64,000 nt of DNA from Bathynomus jamesi (taxonomy: Eukaryota > Arthropoda > Malacostraca > Isopoda > Cirolanidae). A program made the position numbers and the translations under genes. The notes beneath the pieces are model-generated. The model had not been told where the DNA came from. It did no database searches and saw only the letters and a program-made list of their open reading frames with translations. Of the stretch, positions 45,691 through 56,469 are shown one piece after another. The stretch covers positions 275,001 through 339,000 of the forward strand of contig JAJOZX010003314.1 in NCBI GenBank assembly GCA_023014485.1. The letters are read 5' to 3'. Numbering within the stretch: position 1 is the stretch's first letter; each line of letters starts with the position of its first letter.

Positions 45691-46395
45691 AATTTATTAC
45701 TGTTCCCTTTTTCAAGTAAATACAGAATCATACTTAATTGTCATTTTTAAGTTAACTTCAGCCCTCTTGTGGCAGCTGAAGATATTAAGCATATGAAAAA
45801 GCATTTTTACAAAACGAATTCTTATCATTTACGAATCTTAATCAAACTATTAGATAATTCTAAGATAAAATTTTATAATAGTTTGATAAACCTAAAATAG
45901 AAGCATTTTTTTCCTTTTTACCCAAAACTGTGTTAAATTTAGCCCCCTGGTGGCAGCTGAAAATATTAAACAAATGAACTCATATTTTGGTAGGTATATA
46001 TCGTCCACTAAATGCAACTTATAATCACTATTAGAACTTCATACTAGAAAAAAGTATTTTTCGCTCCACCCTATAATGTATATATTTTATCATTGTGTAA
46101 TTTTAAGAATCATATATAATCTTTATAAATAAGTATTGTACATAAATTTATATATATATATATATATTTAATTAATTCAGCTGTATATACAATAACAAAA
46201 TCTTCTGTAAAATTACCTCAGCCAACCAAGAACTCAATAAACTCTGAAAGCGACCGGCTTTTTCTTCAAGACGCCAACCTCCCAAACGACAGGGAGAGAA
46301 GAGGACACGAGAGGCCCCTAAAAGAGATAGCCTGCCTCTCGTATCCTTCATTCTTCCCAGCAAATACAAGTAGTAGCAAGAAGAAACCAGCTACA

Positions 46396-47372
46396 ATAGG
46401 CCTTAGGGATGAGCCTCAAACACTTCATGTGTTTGCTGATGCCAGTACCCAGGCATATGGATGTTGTTCTTATCTTGTGAGCCATGATGAAAGTCATTTA
46501 GTTTATAGTAAAGTTAAAATTGCACCTATTAAACCTAGCAGAACTGTACCACAATCAGAACTATTATCAGCCTCACTTGCAGTTAAGATAGTCATCTTTT
46601 TAAAAGATGTTTATCATGATGTCAACATTACTGAAATATACAGTATATTTGGCTAGATAGTCAGATATGCTTGTCATGGTTACAAAGTAATAGTTTAAAT
46701 TGTAAGAACATCTTTGTGAGGAACAGAACAAAAGAAATAAGTGAAGCAAATGAAACGCTTGGCATAAAGTTCAATTATGTGCCAACAAAACAAGATCCAG
46801 CAGACTTTTTAACTAGAGGTTTATCCTATAAGTTGTTGAAGTCAAATAAAGCATGGTTTAATGAACCTAAATGGATTTCTGACCCTAATCAGTGTCCTAC
46901 TGAGGAGAATATAACAAAGAACTAGAATTCCTAGCTTTAGGAAAACAATTTAAAGAACCTGTACCCTCAGCAGTCATAGATCTAAACTCGTTCAGGGATG
47001 TAGATGGAATCCTTAGTTGTAGAGGAAGACTTCATAAATCAAAGTTAGCTTACAAAACCAAACAGCCCATCCTACTTCCTAGATTTAATCACTTAACCAT
47101 ATTAATCATCAGACAGAAGCACAATGAAGTACATCACATGGGGGTACCCCAAACATTAACAGAACTTAGAAAAACTTAATGGATAGCAAAGGGTAGATTA
47201 GCTGTAAAAACAATTCTTAACAAATGCATTACATGTAGAAGGATTCATTCCAGACCCTACAGGAAACATAGTCCAACTGATTTGTCAGATAGATCATTTG
47301 AAACTATTGACATAGGCTATACAGGGGCTTTAACTGCAACACAAAAAAGCTCTAATTTACAGTATGATGTTT
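46396..47372 (+). pseudogene. BEL/Pao pol fragment, 3' part (RNase H and integrase start)
   Basis: Continues the BEL/Pao protein on the far side of the nested insertion: LHVFADASTQAYGCCSYLV with the RNase H Asp, TVPQSELLSASLAVKI with the Glu, and NYVPTKQDPADFLTRG. The integrase zinc region follows (HHMGVPQTLTEL and KCITCRR), then FETIDIGYTGAL at the start of the core. It is truncated near 47372. Frames shift near 46650 and 46925, with a stop near 47180. No LTR was found. Confidence 0.85.
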
Positions 47373-48064
47373 GAAATAATTAACATCTCCACGTTTTCTC
47401 TTCATACTGTGTGACTTCTTTATAGAATAACCTTTCAACTCATTTACTGAGGCAAACTATTCTTTTTGTTATAAAATATCATAAACTCACAACATCTGCA
47501 ACAGGAAGGGGCTACTCAAAAGGGACTAACCATACTACCGACAATATTCCCCTACAATGTATCACAATGTAGGCCTATGCATCACTACTGAATTCCACAA
47601 ACAGGTTTAAAATGCTTGTATACGCTGTTATATGATTTTGGTAGAAATAGCAAATGAAAACTGTCTGAAATCAGTTTCTGTTCATTCAAATCAATAGCTA
47701 TATTACTAATTTAAAGCAAAACATACATACAAAAAAGTCCAAACATAGAATTTCCTAATTCAACAGTTAATGAAGAATCAATACTGATAACAGCATTGCT
47801 GATAACAGCTTAAAGCTAAGAGAGTATTAATTTTTCCAAAGAAGCATCAGTGAAAAAAATATCTTGTTTATATACTTATGGTGGATATTTTAATGTACCT
47901 TATTTCAGATCACATCATATAGCTCCGCTTATAAAGCTACCTAGGCCTACCACATAATGGCTATAACAGAGAGGGGTTAGTTTACACCTCCCCTGTAAGA
48001 CTTATCTGGATACTCTCTTATTAAGCGAATTCAGCACTGGATAGATTTTCATATAATATATATA
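47373..48064. other. AT-rich spacer, nothing recognised
   Basis: No gene, repeat or RNA signal identified between the truncated BEL/Pao integrase and a mariner TIR. Confidence 0.5.
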
Positions 48065-49053
48065 CAGGGTGTCCCAAAAAAAATATATACTCTTTATAGC
48101 ATCATATATTTTATAATTTAAAAAACCCAAACAATATATTGTTATAGCAATTGCCAATGAAAGGTAAATTAGTAACCTAAGTGATCAAAATGTTATAGCG
48201 AGTTGTTTGCATATAAAATTTAATTAACTACGCCAAGTGCTCAAAATGTTCTCCGGCGGCATGAATGCACTTTTGAATGCGTCGACTAACTGATTCGCAG
48301 ACATGGACTAATGTGGATGCTGTGATGGTCCCGCACTTTTCCCTAATTGCATCCTTAAGGTGTTCGAGTGTTGCAGGTCTTGTACCATAAACTGCATCCT
48401 TCAGGTAGCCCCACAAGTAAAAATCAAGTGGAGTCAAGTCCAGTGAACGTGGATGGAGGATACTCAACGCTTCCTCTTCGTCCTATCCAACGGTTAGGCA
48501 ACGTTTCATCGAGGTACCTTCTGACATCACAATGATAATGAGTGGGGGGCTCCATCTTGTTGAAAGTAAAAGTCGTCGTTTCCAAACAACTTCCGAACTG
48601 CAGGCATAATTTCTGTCCGCAGCATGTCGAGATATGCGGCACTGGTAACTGTCCCATTAAAGAAAAATGGTCCAACCAAACCCCTGGATGATAAACCACA
48701 CCATGCTGTTAATCCTGGTAAATTAACATGTTTATCCACATAAACGTGTGGATTATCAAGTGACCAGTACCTGCAGTTGTGTCGATTTACTGTGCCATTC
48801 AGCTTGAAGGTAGCTTCATCAGACCACACGATTTTGTTGTATTGAAAGTGCATTCATGCCGCCGGAGAACATTTTGAGCACTTGGCGTAGTTAATTAAAT
48901 TTTATATGCAAATAACTCGCTATAACATTTTGATCACTTAGATTACTAATTTACCTTTCATTGGCAATTGCTATAACAATATATTGTTTGGTTTTTTTTA
49001 AATTATAAAATATATGATGCTATAAAGAGTATATAGTTTTTTGGGACACCCTA
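48065..49053 (-). mobile_element. Fold-back mariner derivative, copy 1
   Basis: The end CAGGGTGTCCCAAAAA (48065) and its inverse at 49053 are flanked by TA. The inverted arms are about 200 bp long because the right end is an inverted copy of the left end including the last ~15 codons of the transposase. The transposase N-terminus is missing. The same rearranged structure recurs at 53997-54981, so it amplified after the rearrangement. Confidence 0.88.
48228..48853 (-). pseudogene. Mariner-like transposase lacking its N-terminus, copy 1
   Basis: Starts within the catalytic domain: [13 protein letters not shown] with the first Asp and YFQQDGAP with the second, in 48527-48853. Frameshifts near 48540 and 48460 lead to the third motif, [14 protein letters not shown] (Leu in place of Pro, Asp kept), in 48228-48467. 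The DNA-binding half is absent, so it cannot act as a transposase alone. Near-identical to copy 2. Confidence 0.85.
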
Positions 49054-49825
49054 TATATATATATATATAATAACTAGCGATAAGATTTGGTAACTTATGT
49101 CATCCAAGGAGCTAAATACTTTCTCAATGTATGTTTAATATACAACTTAAGAAAATAGCTAACTCTTGCATGATTACTAGCAAAAGTATGTAGGACCACT
49201 TACCTAAAGTACACTTCTAATACATGTCCAAAGAAAAAATATCCTGGTTGGTCTTCATTGTCTTTATCAAACATTCTGTTGGAAATAGGTGAAAACTTGT
49301 GGTGTTGACAGCCAGAAAATGACTGTGGAAGGCTCAAACATTGCAGAAAGGTAGGGGACAACGCAAATAAAATTGTTAAAAGACTCTGTCAGCTACAAAA
49401 TCATAGGCTTAACTGGTGGGGTAATTTACATTACAAAATGAGTCCGTACTGGTGTTAGTGTGTAACTTGGTTTAATCTTTTGATGTTGTCCTAGTTTAAT
49501 TACTAAATCTTGAACTTTGATTTTAGCCCCTCTTCCTCTATGAGGGGGACATTTTGTATGCAGTCGCCTTTGGCCCTTCCTTCTAGCATAAAACCTCCCC
49601 GGTAAATATGCTATAATTATATTTTTCTAAAGAGATGGGCATACTAGTTCCTACCAGGCATAATATTCGGGTTTTATCAGAACTGCTTAAATTATTGTTT
49701 GATTGCATAAATTATAAACACTGAATCCAAACATTCTCTGAACGGAGGATTTGAATCTTTATAAAAGAATGCAATAGACTGAACTGTAAATTATGAGAAC
49801 GTTTTATATATATATATATATATAT

Positions 49826-49867
<42 letters not shown>

Positions 49868-50024
49868 ATTCAATGACACTTCACGTCATTGGCTTGTTGA
49901 ATAAAGTGCTACCAGCTTTCTGTAGGTAAAATTTAGTAAATTTTAACAGCCTATGTATCTAAAATGATTTGGTACATGTAAATAACTGTACATAATAAAT
50001 AAAGTTATTAGATAGGCACTATGT
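49054..50024. other. AT-rich spacer with TA/TG microsatellite
   Basis: No gene recognised. A TA then TG run lies at 49806-49865. Confidence 0.6.
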
Positions 50025-51183
50025 ATTGATGCATGTGGTAACTTTTCCGTCAGCTGTTGGGAAACTGCTTAAAGGATGTAATATAAACTAAACCTACAGT
50101 AAATAGGTAAATTATAGCCACCCATGTATCCAAAATGATTTACATAAATTCATTAGCATATAAATAAATTTCCGTGTCTTTATAAAGAAAGTTTAGAAAA
50201 ATATTTTTTGTCTTAAATGTCAACGCTGGCAACTTTCACATCAGCTATTGAGAAGGTTGCCAGATTTGCCTGATAAAAGAATGGCAGTTAATATTCTGTT
50301 CTTACATTCGTGTTACAACCTACTAAAGAAATTAAAGAAGTGTATTTATATATTTTCCCTGTATATACAGTATTTTCCTCTATTTGTGGTCTGAAATAAA
50401 GTGATTGCTGCTCGCTGTCTTTTAATATAGTAAAACACTGGCTCCGTCCAAAAATAGGATATTCTCCGCATATAATTGTTCAGTAATTAGTTCGCATAAT
50501 GTGCCATGAAATCTTTGTCAAACAGGTAATTCCAATTAACTTACCTCTATAACAACATACACGTGTTTTAGACTAAGTTATTTTCTTATACAAGTGAACT
50601 AGCGGGTAGAGAGGATGCACACACAGAATAAATAAAGTACTAAATAAAATATATAATCCTACTAAAAGTTATACCGCGATTATGAGGCCCATGGCCTGCA
50701 AATATATAAAATTTTACTTGAAAATATGAGTTACCCATGAATATTAACGCGTCTTATTATGTCGTCTTTATTTTTAATTTTAGTAAATTTATAAAGTCGT
50801 CGGTGTAGTATTTATGCCACAGTATAGAAGGGTGTGTGTATTGACGCAGCTGGCAACTTTTATGCCAGCTGATGGGAAACTGTTTAAAGGAAGTAATATA
50901 AACGGATAAACTAAGCCTACAGTAAATAGATAAGTTATAGCCACCATTATATCTAAAATGATTTGATAGATTTACATAAACTCATTAACATATTTTGAGT
51001 ACTCTCTTTATAAAGATAATTTAGAAAAATATTATTGGTATAAAGGCCTCGCTGGCAACTTTCTCGCCAGCTGTTGAGAAAATGGCCAGATATGCCAGGT
51101 AAAAGATTGGACAGTTACTATTCCCTTGCAACCTACTAACGATATTAAAGAATGTATTCATATATTTTCCCTGTATTTATTTT

Positions 51184-51231
<48 letters not shown>

Positions 51232-51306
51232 CCATGAATTTATTTCTGTTTTATGGTCTGCCGACTTTTTATACAGTAAAATACAGCCTCCGTCCAAAAA
51301 TAGGAT
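50025..51306. repeat. Two ~450-bp direct repeats about 805 bp apart
   Basis: 50025-50465 and 50830-51306 align in the same orientation: TATTGA[TC]GCA...GGCAACTTTT, then GGGAAACTG[CT]TTAAAGGA, and at the far end CTCCGTCCAAAAATAGGATA. Within each unit, TGGCAACTTT..CA/GCCAGCTGTTGAGAA recurs. A TA microsatellite (51188-51228) has expanded in the second copy only. No coding frame. Confidence 0.8.
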
Positions 51307-52318
51307 ATTTTTATGAAAATATATAGTTAGCCCTAAAACTGTTTAAATGAATTTTTTTTTTTAAATATGGTTAAAAGATATATTTGTCTGTTGAGACAGA
51401 AAATTTGTTTTAATTAATTCTTCTTTAATGCGCTTTAAATAATTCTTCTTTATTAAATAAATAAGTTACCCTAAAAATTAAAATCTAGTTTTGTTTAATT
51501 ATATCAATTTTTTTTATAATAAGATTTAAAGATATATTTCGAGATTAAGACAAAAATTTTTTTTTGCTTTAAATTTGGTTTATCATGTTTCAGTTTTTGT
51601 TCGAAAAAACAGACAGCATTCCAAGACATCACAATCCTGGCCTCTTGATGACATTCCGTGCGAATTGATTAATAGCTTTATCTATTATCTGCGCCGTTTT
51701 CTTGAGATCTTACTGGTCTAATGGGTGGTGGGGCTGCTGTAATACTGCTGATGGTTGCGGGGGTATGGCATGCCCACATGTATTTTGTTATTTTTTGAGA
51801 CGGGTCTATGTGTGAAGGGGCTTGTGAGGTATTCTAAGGATTCGCGTGTATTTTGCTATTTATGAGATGGGTCCATGTATTAAGGGGCTTGTTCGCGTGT
51901 ATTTTGTTATGATAGAACTGCGTTGATTCTCCTTTACACGTGTACTCATGTACGACGTTCGTGTTTTTTGAGGCAGAGCGATGTTAATTCTTCTTTATAC
52001 GTACGTATAAGGAAATAACCGTGTACGATTAAGCCATATACACGAAGCTGTGAGCCGTTTATGATTGGCTGCCTTCTAAGCCAACTGGCTGTGATCCTAA
52101 ACCCCTTCAGGTTGGAAGAGACACCATTATGCACCGAAACATGCCTCTGAAGAGATCTTCTCTCTCTCCGCCTTCTTTTGTTTTATTTTAGGTTAGGTTA
52201 CCCACCTTTGGAGAGTCTAGTCCTGACCCGCCGCTACACACACACACACATATATATAAAGTTTTGTTTTTTCTATACATGCAAAGACACCCACATACAT
52301 ACATTTCATATATATATT
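51307..52318. other. AT-rich non-coding region
   Basis: No gene recognised. It contains the repeated phrase TGTATTTTG[TC]TAT..GAGA[CT]GGGTC[CT]ATGT near 51780 and 51850 and a short ACAC/TATA tract at 52238-52257. Confidence 0.55.
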
Positions 52319-52441
52319 TCGGATCACTTTAAAATATTGCTTCCCAAGAACCTCTCTTTAACATATTGCTTCCCAGTGTATATCACTTTAACATATTGCT
52401 TCCTAGTGTTAATCACTTTAACATATTGCTTCCCAAAAATA
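52319..52441 (+). repeat. Minisatellite, block 1 (~27-bp unit)
   Basis: Four imperfect units of ATCACTTTAACATATTGCTT plus CCCAG and variable tail. The same unit returns at 52757-52909. Confidence 0.85.
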
Positions 52442-52620
52442 GTCATTACACAACCAATTACAGTTACATTACAATAGTTTATAATATTTAGAGATTAGCT
52501 AATCGAGAAAATGTAAATTTATGGACAACTTAACTTATTATGCTTTGCCTTTTCTGTGAATGTAAAATATTTGCATCACCTGAATATCATGGCCCCAGCC
52601 TTCTTTAGTTAGCCTTATAA

Positions 52621-52725
52621 GGCTAACTAACGAAAATATCACGACCTAACCTAACCAATCGTTAGGTCAACTGTACGCCCTTGACGATTGGTTAGGTTAG
52701 GTCGTGATATTTTCGTTAGTTAGCC
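52621..52725. repeat. Palindromic MITE, copy 2
   Basis: Arms 52621-52662 and 52684-52725 are near-perfect 42-bp inverted repeats (GGCTAACTAACGAAAATATC outward end; CCTAACCAATCGT inward end) with a 21-bp loop. It sits between the two blocks of the minisatellite. Just outside lies a second small palindrome, TTAGCCTTATAAGGCTAA (52610-52627). Confidence 0.9.
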
Positions 52726-52756
52726 TAGATTACCAACCTCTTTCTAACCAACCAAC

Positions 52757-52909
52757 CTTTCTCTTTTTAACATATTGCTTCTCAGTGTTAATCACTTTAA
52801 CATATTGCTTCTCAGAAGGGATCACTTTAACATATTGCTTCCCAGAAGGGATCACTTTAACACATTGCTTCCCTAATGCTTTGGGAAGCAATATGTTAAA
52901 GTGATCCTT
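52757..52909. repeat. Minisatellite, block 2, ending with an inverted unit
   Basis: Four direct units of the same ~27-bp repeat, then one unit in reverse orientation (GGGAAGCAATATGTTAAAGT from 52883), making a short fold-back at the end. Confidence 0.85.
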
Positions 52910-53189
52910 CCTATATTTTTGTGGGACAGGTTAAGTTACCCTCTACTGCTTGAAGCTCACACCACATATATATATATACAACTCATATATATATATATAT
53001 ATATGGTTGTGTATTTGGTTCAAATTCACTAGTATATAAAATGTTTTATTGTGGTATCTGTTGATATAGACTTGCAGTAATCCTAATGGAACCTTATTAC
53101 TGTATAAGACTAGTAAACGTGGAGTTCAACACTGTTCACGATCATATTAATCGTTTATCTTTATGAACACAGACATTATATTATAATTA
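52910..53189. other. AT-rich spacer
   Basis: No gene recognised; a short TA tract at 52962-53005. Confidence 0.5.
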
Positions 53190-53400
53190 GGGGCCGTTCA
53201 AAAATTACGTAACGCTATTTTTGCTAAAACTTGATACCCCAGATCCCCGAGGAACGTTCCGTAACGCTAGACCAGGCACTCCCTAAGATGTTATGTATCA
53301 CTTCCCCCATCCCATACCCCACACGTTACGGAACATTACAGGGCGGGGGTGACGTGTCAGGTTTAGCAAAAACAGCATTACATAATTTTTGAACAGCGCC
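53190..53400. mobile_element. 211-bp MITE with TTA duplication (PIF/Harbinger-like)
   Basis: The ends GGGGCCGTTCAAAAATTACG and the inverted AATTTTTGAACAGCGCC give TIRs of about 40 bp (including TTTTTGCTAAA). TTA flanks both sides (53187-53189 and 53401-53403). A 3-bp TTA duplication and GGGGC-type ends are typical of PIF/Harbinger non-autonomous elements. Non-coding. Confidence 0.75.
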
Positions 53401-53996
53401 TTACCTGTATGTCAATGTTATATGTTGGTGGACTCGGTTGTCACCCCTCCAACCCACCCTGTTGGGGTACCTTGACTACCGTTGCGGCGTTGCCACATGT
53501 CCGGAGTCGCCTGTGAAGCGAGTTACATTAAATATGCGGGCAACTGTGTATTAGGGTTGAGTGAAAAAAGCTTTTTTTTAAATTTAGTTTTGTAGGGGCA
53601 CCCAAAAGTTAGATTGTGGTACCAATAAGAAATCTGTAAAATATTACCTACCTGCGACATCAACTTCACCGGCCCCAAGGAGGTCAAAGATTTTGTCTTT
53701 CAGTTCCCCCCAAAAATTAAGGACAAATTCAAAGATTTAAGCGTATCTTCCGTTGTGTTTATGCCTGGAAGATCATTTTTATTTAATTTGATTTGTCTAT
53801 TTACCTTCTTTAAATTTACTCTTACACACTTTTCTCCCATTCATCACAGAAATTTGTAAAATATGGTATTTCATGAAAAATACTAACAAAAAATAGGAGT
53901 TTTCATTGCTTTCGTTGATTGGTTGATGTTAAGCGTCATTCAGTGGTTCAATTTTCGTTTAGAAGCTCATAAAATAGCTGCATGGCTTTAAATATA

Positions 53997-54981
53997 CAGG
54001 GTGTCCCAAAAAAAATTATATGCTCTTTATAGCATCATATATTTTATAATTAAAAAAAAAAAACAATATATTGTTATAGCAATTGCCAATGAAAGGTAAA
54101 TTAGTAATCTAGTGATCAAAATGTTATAGCGAGTTGTTTGCATATAAAATTTAATTAAATACGCCAAGTGCTCAAAATGTTCTCCGGCGGCATGAATGCA
54201 CTTTTGAATGCGTCGACTAACTGATTCGCAGACATGGACTAATGTCGATGCTGTGATGGTCCCGCACTTTTCCCTAATTGCATCCTTAAAGTGTTCGAGT
54301 GTTGCAGGTCTTGTACCATAAACTGCATCCTTCAGGTAGCCCCACAAGTAAAAATCAAGTGGAGTCATGTCCGGTGAACGTGGAGGATACTCAACGCTTC
54401 CTCTTCGTCCTATCCAAAGGTTAGGCAACGTTTCATCGAGGTACCTTCTGACATCACAATGATAATGAGGGGGGGCTCCATCTTGTTGAAAGTAAAAGTC
54501 ACCGTTTCCAAACAACTTCCGAACTGCAGGTATAATTTCTGTCCGCAGCATGTCGAGATATGCGGCACCGGTAATTGTCCCATTAATGAAAAATGGTCCA
54601 ACCAAACCCCTGGATGATAAACCACACCATGCTGTTAATCCTGGTAAATTAACATGTTCATCCACATAAACGTGTGGATTATCAAGTGACCAGTACCTGC
54701 AGTTGTGTCGATTTACTGTGCCATTCAGCTTGAAGGTAGCTTCATCAGACCACACGATTTTGTTGTATTGAAAGTGCATTCATGCCGCCGGACAACATTT
54801 TGAGCACTTGGCGTAGTTAATTAAATTTTATATGCAACCAACTCGCTATAACATTTTGATCACTTAGATTACTAATTTACCTTTCATTGGCAATTGCTAT
54901 AACAATATATTGTTTGGTTTTTTTTAAATTATAAAATATATGATGCTATAAAGAGTATATAGTTTTTTTTGGGACACCCTA
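53997..54981 (-). mobile_element. Fold-back mariner derivative, copy 2
   Basis: Same rearranged architecture as 48065-49053, with CAGGGTGTCCC ends and TA flanks (53995-53996 and 54982-54983). Inserted 13 bp beyond the 3' end of the HDV-like ribozyme of copy X. Confidence 0.9.
54027..54779 (-). pseudogene. Mariner-like transposase lacking its N-terminus, copy 2 (open frame)
   Basis: An uninterrupted 250-codon frame with all three catalytic Asp residues: [25 protein letters not shown] and [14 protein letters not shown]. The helix-turn-helix half is missing because the coding region begins at the fold-back junction. The normal stop TAG after HFEHLA is changed to TAT, and the frame reads on through the TIR for about 45 hydrophobic residues. 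It is probably not functional, but the catalytic domain is unusually clean. Confidence 0.82.
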
Positions 54982-54994
54982 TATTGGTTTATTG

Positions 54995-55093
54995 GGGCAG
55001 TTCTCCGCTACTTTAAGCTGGATACGAGCCATGCATATCTCGGCTTAAATTACCCAGAACTCACCACGTGGAGGTAGTTGCTCTTTGAGTTCC
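54995..55093 (-). ncRNA. HDV-like ribozyme, copy X (partly decayed)
   Basis: Minus strand, starting 35 nt after the transposase stop (55129-55131). P1 GGAACTC/GAGTTCT; P3 CTAC/GTGG, held by a G-U pair; L3 CTCCAC; GGG after P1'; P4 with TTTAAGC/GCTTAAA, extended by TAA/GTA with one mismatch; J4/2 GCGGAGA with the C in the catalytic position. P2 (GAGCA/TGCCC) keeps only four of five pairs, so stability is doubtful. AATAAA follows directly (54988-54993). Confidence 0.62.
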
Positions 55094-56469
55094 ACCCCAA
55101 ACCCACCCACCACAAGAATTAAAGCTTCTTATTGAAGTTTGTAGTCTCTCTTCATTTCAAATGATTTCATTATTGCTTGAGATGTAATTTTGGTTTTAAC
55201 GTAGCCATCTCTCCTCTCACTTCCATAAACTGCTCTTGCCACTTCTGTTACAAGTTTGATACTCCTTTCTACTGCTTCTGTATGACAAGGGAATTGAAAG
55301 AGTTTTAATTTTTCTTAGCTAGTGATCTCAGCCAATGATGTCAACTCCCCTTTGGTTAAATGTTTTGTAAATGGTGGCTCAAGCCTGATGGGACTATCTG
55401 TCCAAAATATAATGTCAGTGTAGTGACGTGCATGGAAAATTAGCTTCGGTACACTAAACTCACGAATGCTTTTACCGTAATTTTTTCAGCTTGAGATCTT
55501 GCTACTTCGTTCCTTCGTATTGCCAATTTCCGAATGTTTGGCCGGTTATCAGTAATCATTGCAAGAAGAAGGTACTCTTGATGCGTAAAGTAGGCGATAC
55601 GAATGATAACTTTATCAGCAATATCTCTAAGCTCCTTTGTTAGGTATCTTGAATAAGCTACCATCTGCCACAGGTGACGAGGTCCATCATCGCACCAAGG
55701 TTTTGTCTTGATCGTGATCCAAATTGGAGCATAAACTTTGACGATGTATTCTACCAGCACTTTTAAGATATCCATCGGATTTTCACATCCCATGTAGAAA
55801 CGTAGGATGCGGTTAGAAGTAGTCAACTATCTGGATTGGACCATTGGCCCAGGTTGAAGATTTGATAAATTATTGCCGCAACACCCAGAAGTAATAGCCT
55901 GAGAAGCTTTATAGAGGTACAGTTGATCTGTACTTAGATCATCAGAATCAGTAATTGGAAGAGGATTTCCTTCCACGGCTCCAAACTTAACTATTGGTTG
56001 GTCGACAGATTTTAATGCTTTTCCAATTCGTCCTGACATTTCTCGTGGACCATGGGAGGGTAGGGTAGGTTGATTTTGGAACTGTGATCTTGGATTAGTC
56101 TAGATAGAAAGGTATTAATATACAAAAAACGTTGCACCAACTCACATTTGTGAAAATGATTGTATTTTTTGAGGATTGTTAATTACTTTTAAGTTGTAAA
56201 ATTGCCAAATTTTACGCGTAAAATCGCGCGCGCGGCATTCGCGCAATGTAAAGAAACAAAATATCGGACCTTATTTCATCAAAATAATCAATTAAAATTC
56301 GGCTTTTTTAACAAAACGATGCTTAAAACTTATTGTAAATGCATTATAGATGTTTATTAGTGTATTATTTTGTATTTTTTAATGATATTTACCTATAAAA
56401 TGGGTATTAAATTAAGTTATTTTATGATGCGTTCATTTAATTGTGTTTATTTTCAGATATTTCATAAAA

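Larger units (their letters stand above)
42579..46073 (+). mobile_element. hAT-like DNA transposon, copy E, apparently intact
   Basis: TIRs of about 330 bp run from TAGGGTGGAGCGAAAAATAC (42579) to the inverted end CCACCCTA (46073). The interrupted LTR supplies the pre-insertion sequence: TTGTATAT at 42571-42578 and ATGTATAT at 46076-46083, an 8-bp duplication with one change and two extra bases. Each TIR carries two subterminal CAGCTGCCAC boxes exactly 180 bp apart. With a full-length transposase frame and long conserved TIRs, this is the best candidate autonomous member in the window. Confidence 0.92.
37947..46395 (+). mobile_element. CsRn1-type Ty3/Gypsy retrotransposon inserted in BEL/Pao pol
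   Basis: LTRs at 37947-38343 and 42490-46395 (the latter split by a DNA transposon). The element proper is about 5 kb: gag, then pol with PR-RT-RH-IN. The Gag zinc motif and the gag/pol overlap in different frames are those of the CsRn1 clade. The 4-bp duplication ATAG (37943-37946 and 46396-46399) marks insertion into a BEL/Pao gene. LTRs are nearly identical over the comparable parts, so insertion is recent relative to the BEL copy. Confidence 0.92.
42490..46395 (+). repeat. 3' LTR of the CsRn1-type element, split by a DNA transposon
   Basis: The LTR begins TATGGGGCCGCGC at 42490 and is interrupted after 42578. It resumes at about 46076 and ends GCTACA at 46395. The joined parts align to the 5' LTR, with few differences, such as one base in the TGTG start and AAC[C]AGCTACA near the end. 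Confidence 0.92.

Noticed and set aside
52178..52477. Plus-strand frame with TYCFP repeats
   Set aside because: Translation of the 27-bp minisatellite; periodicity comes from the DNA repeat.
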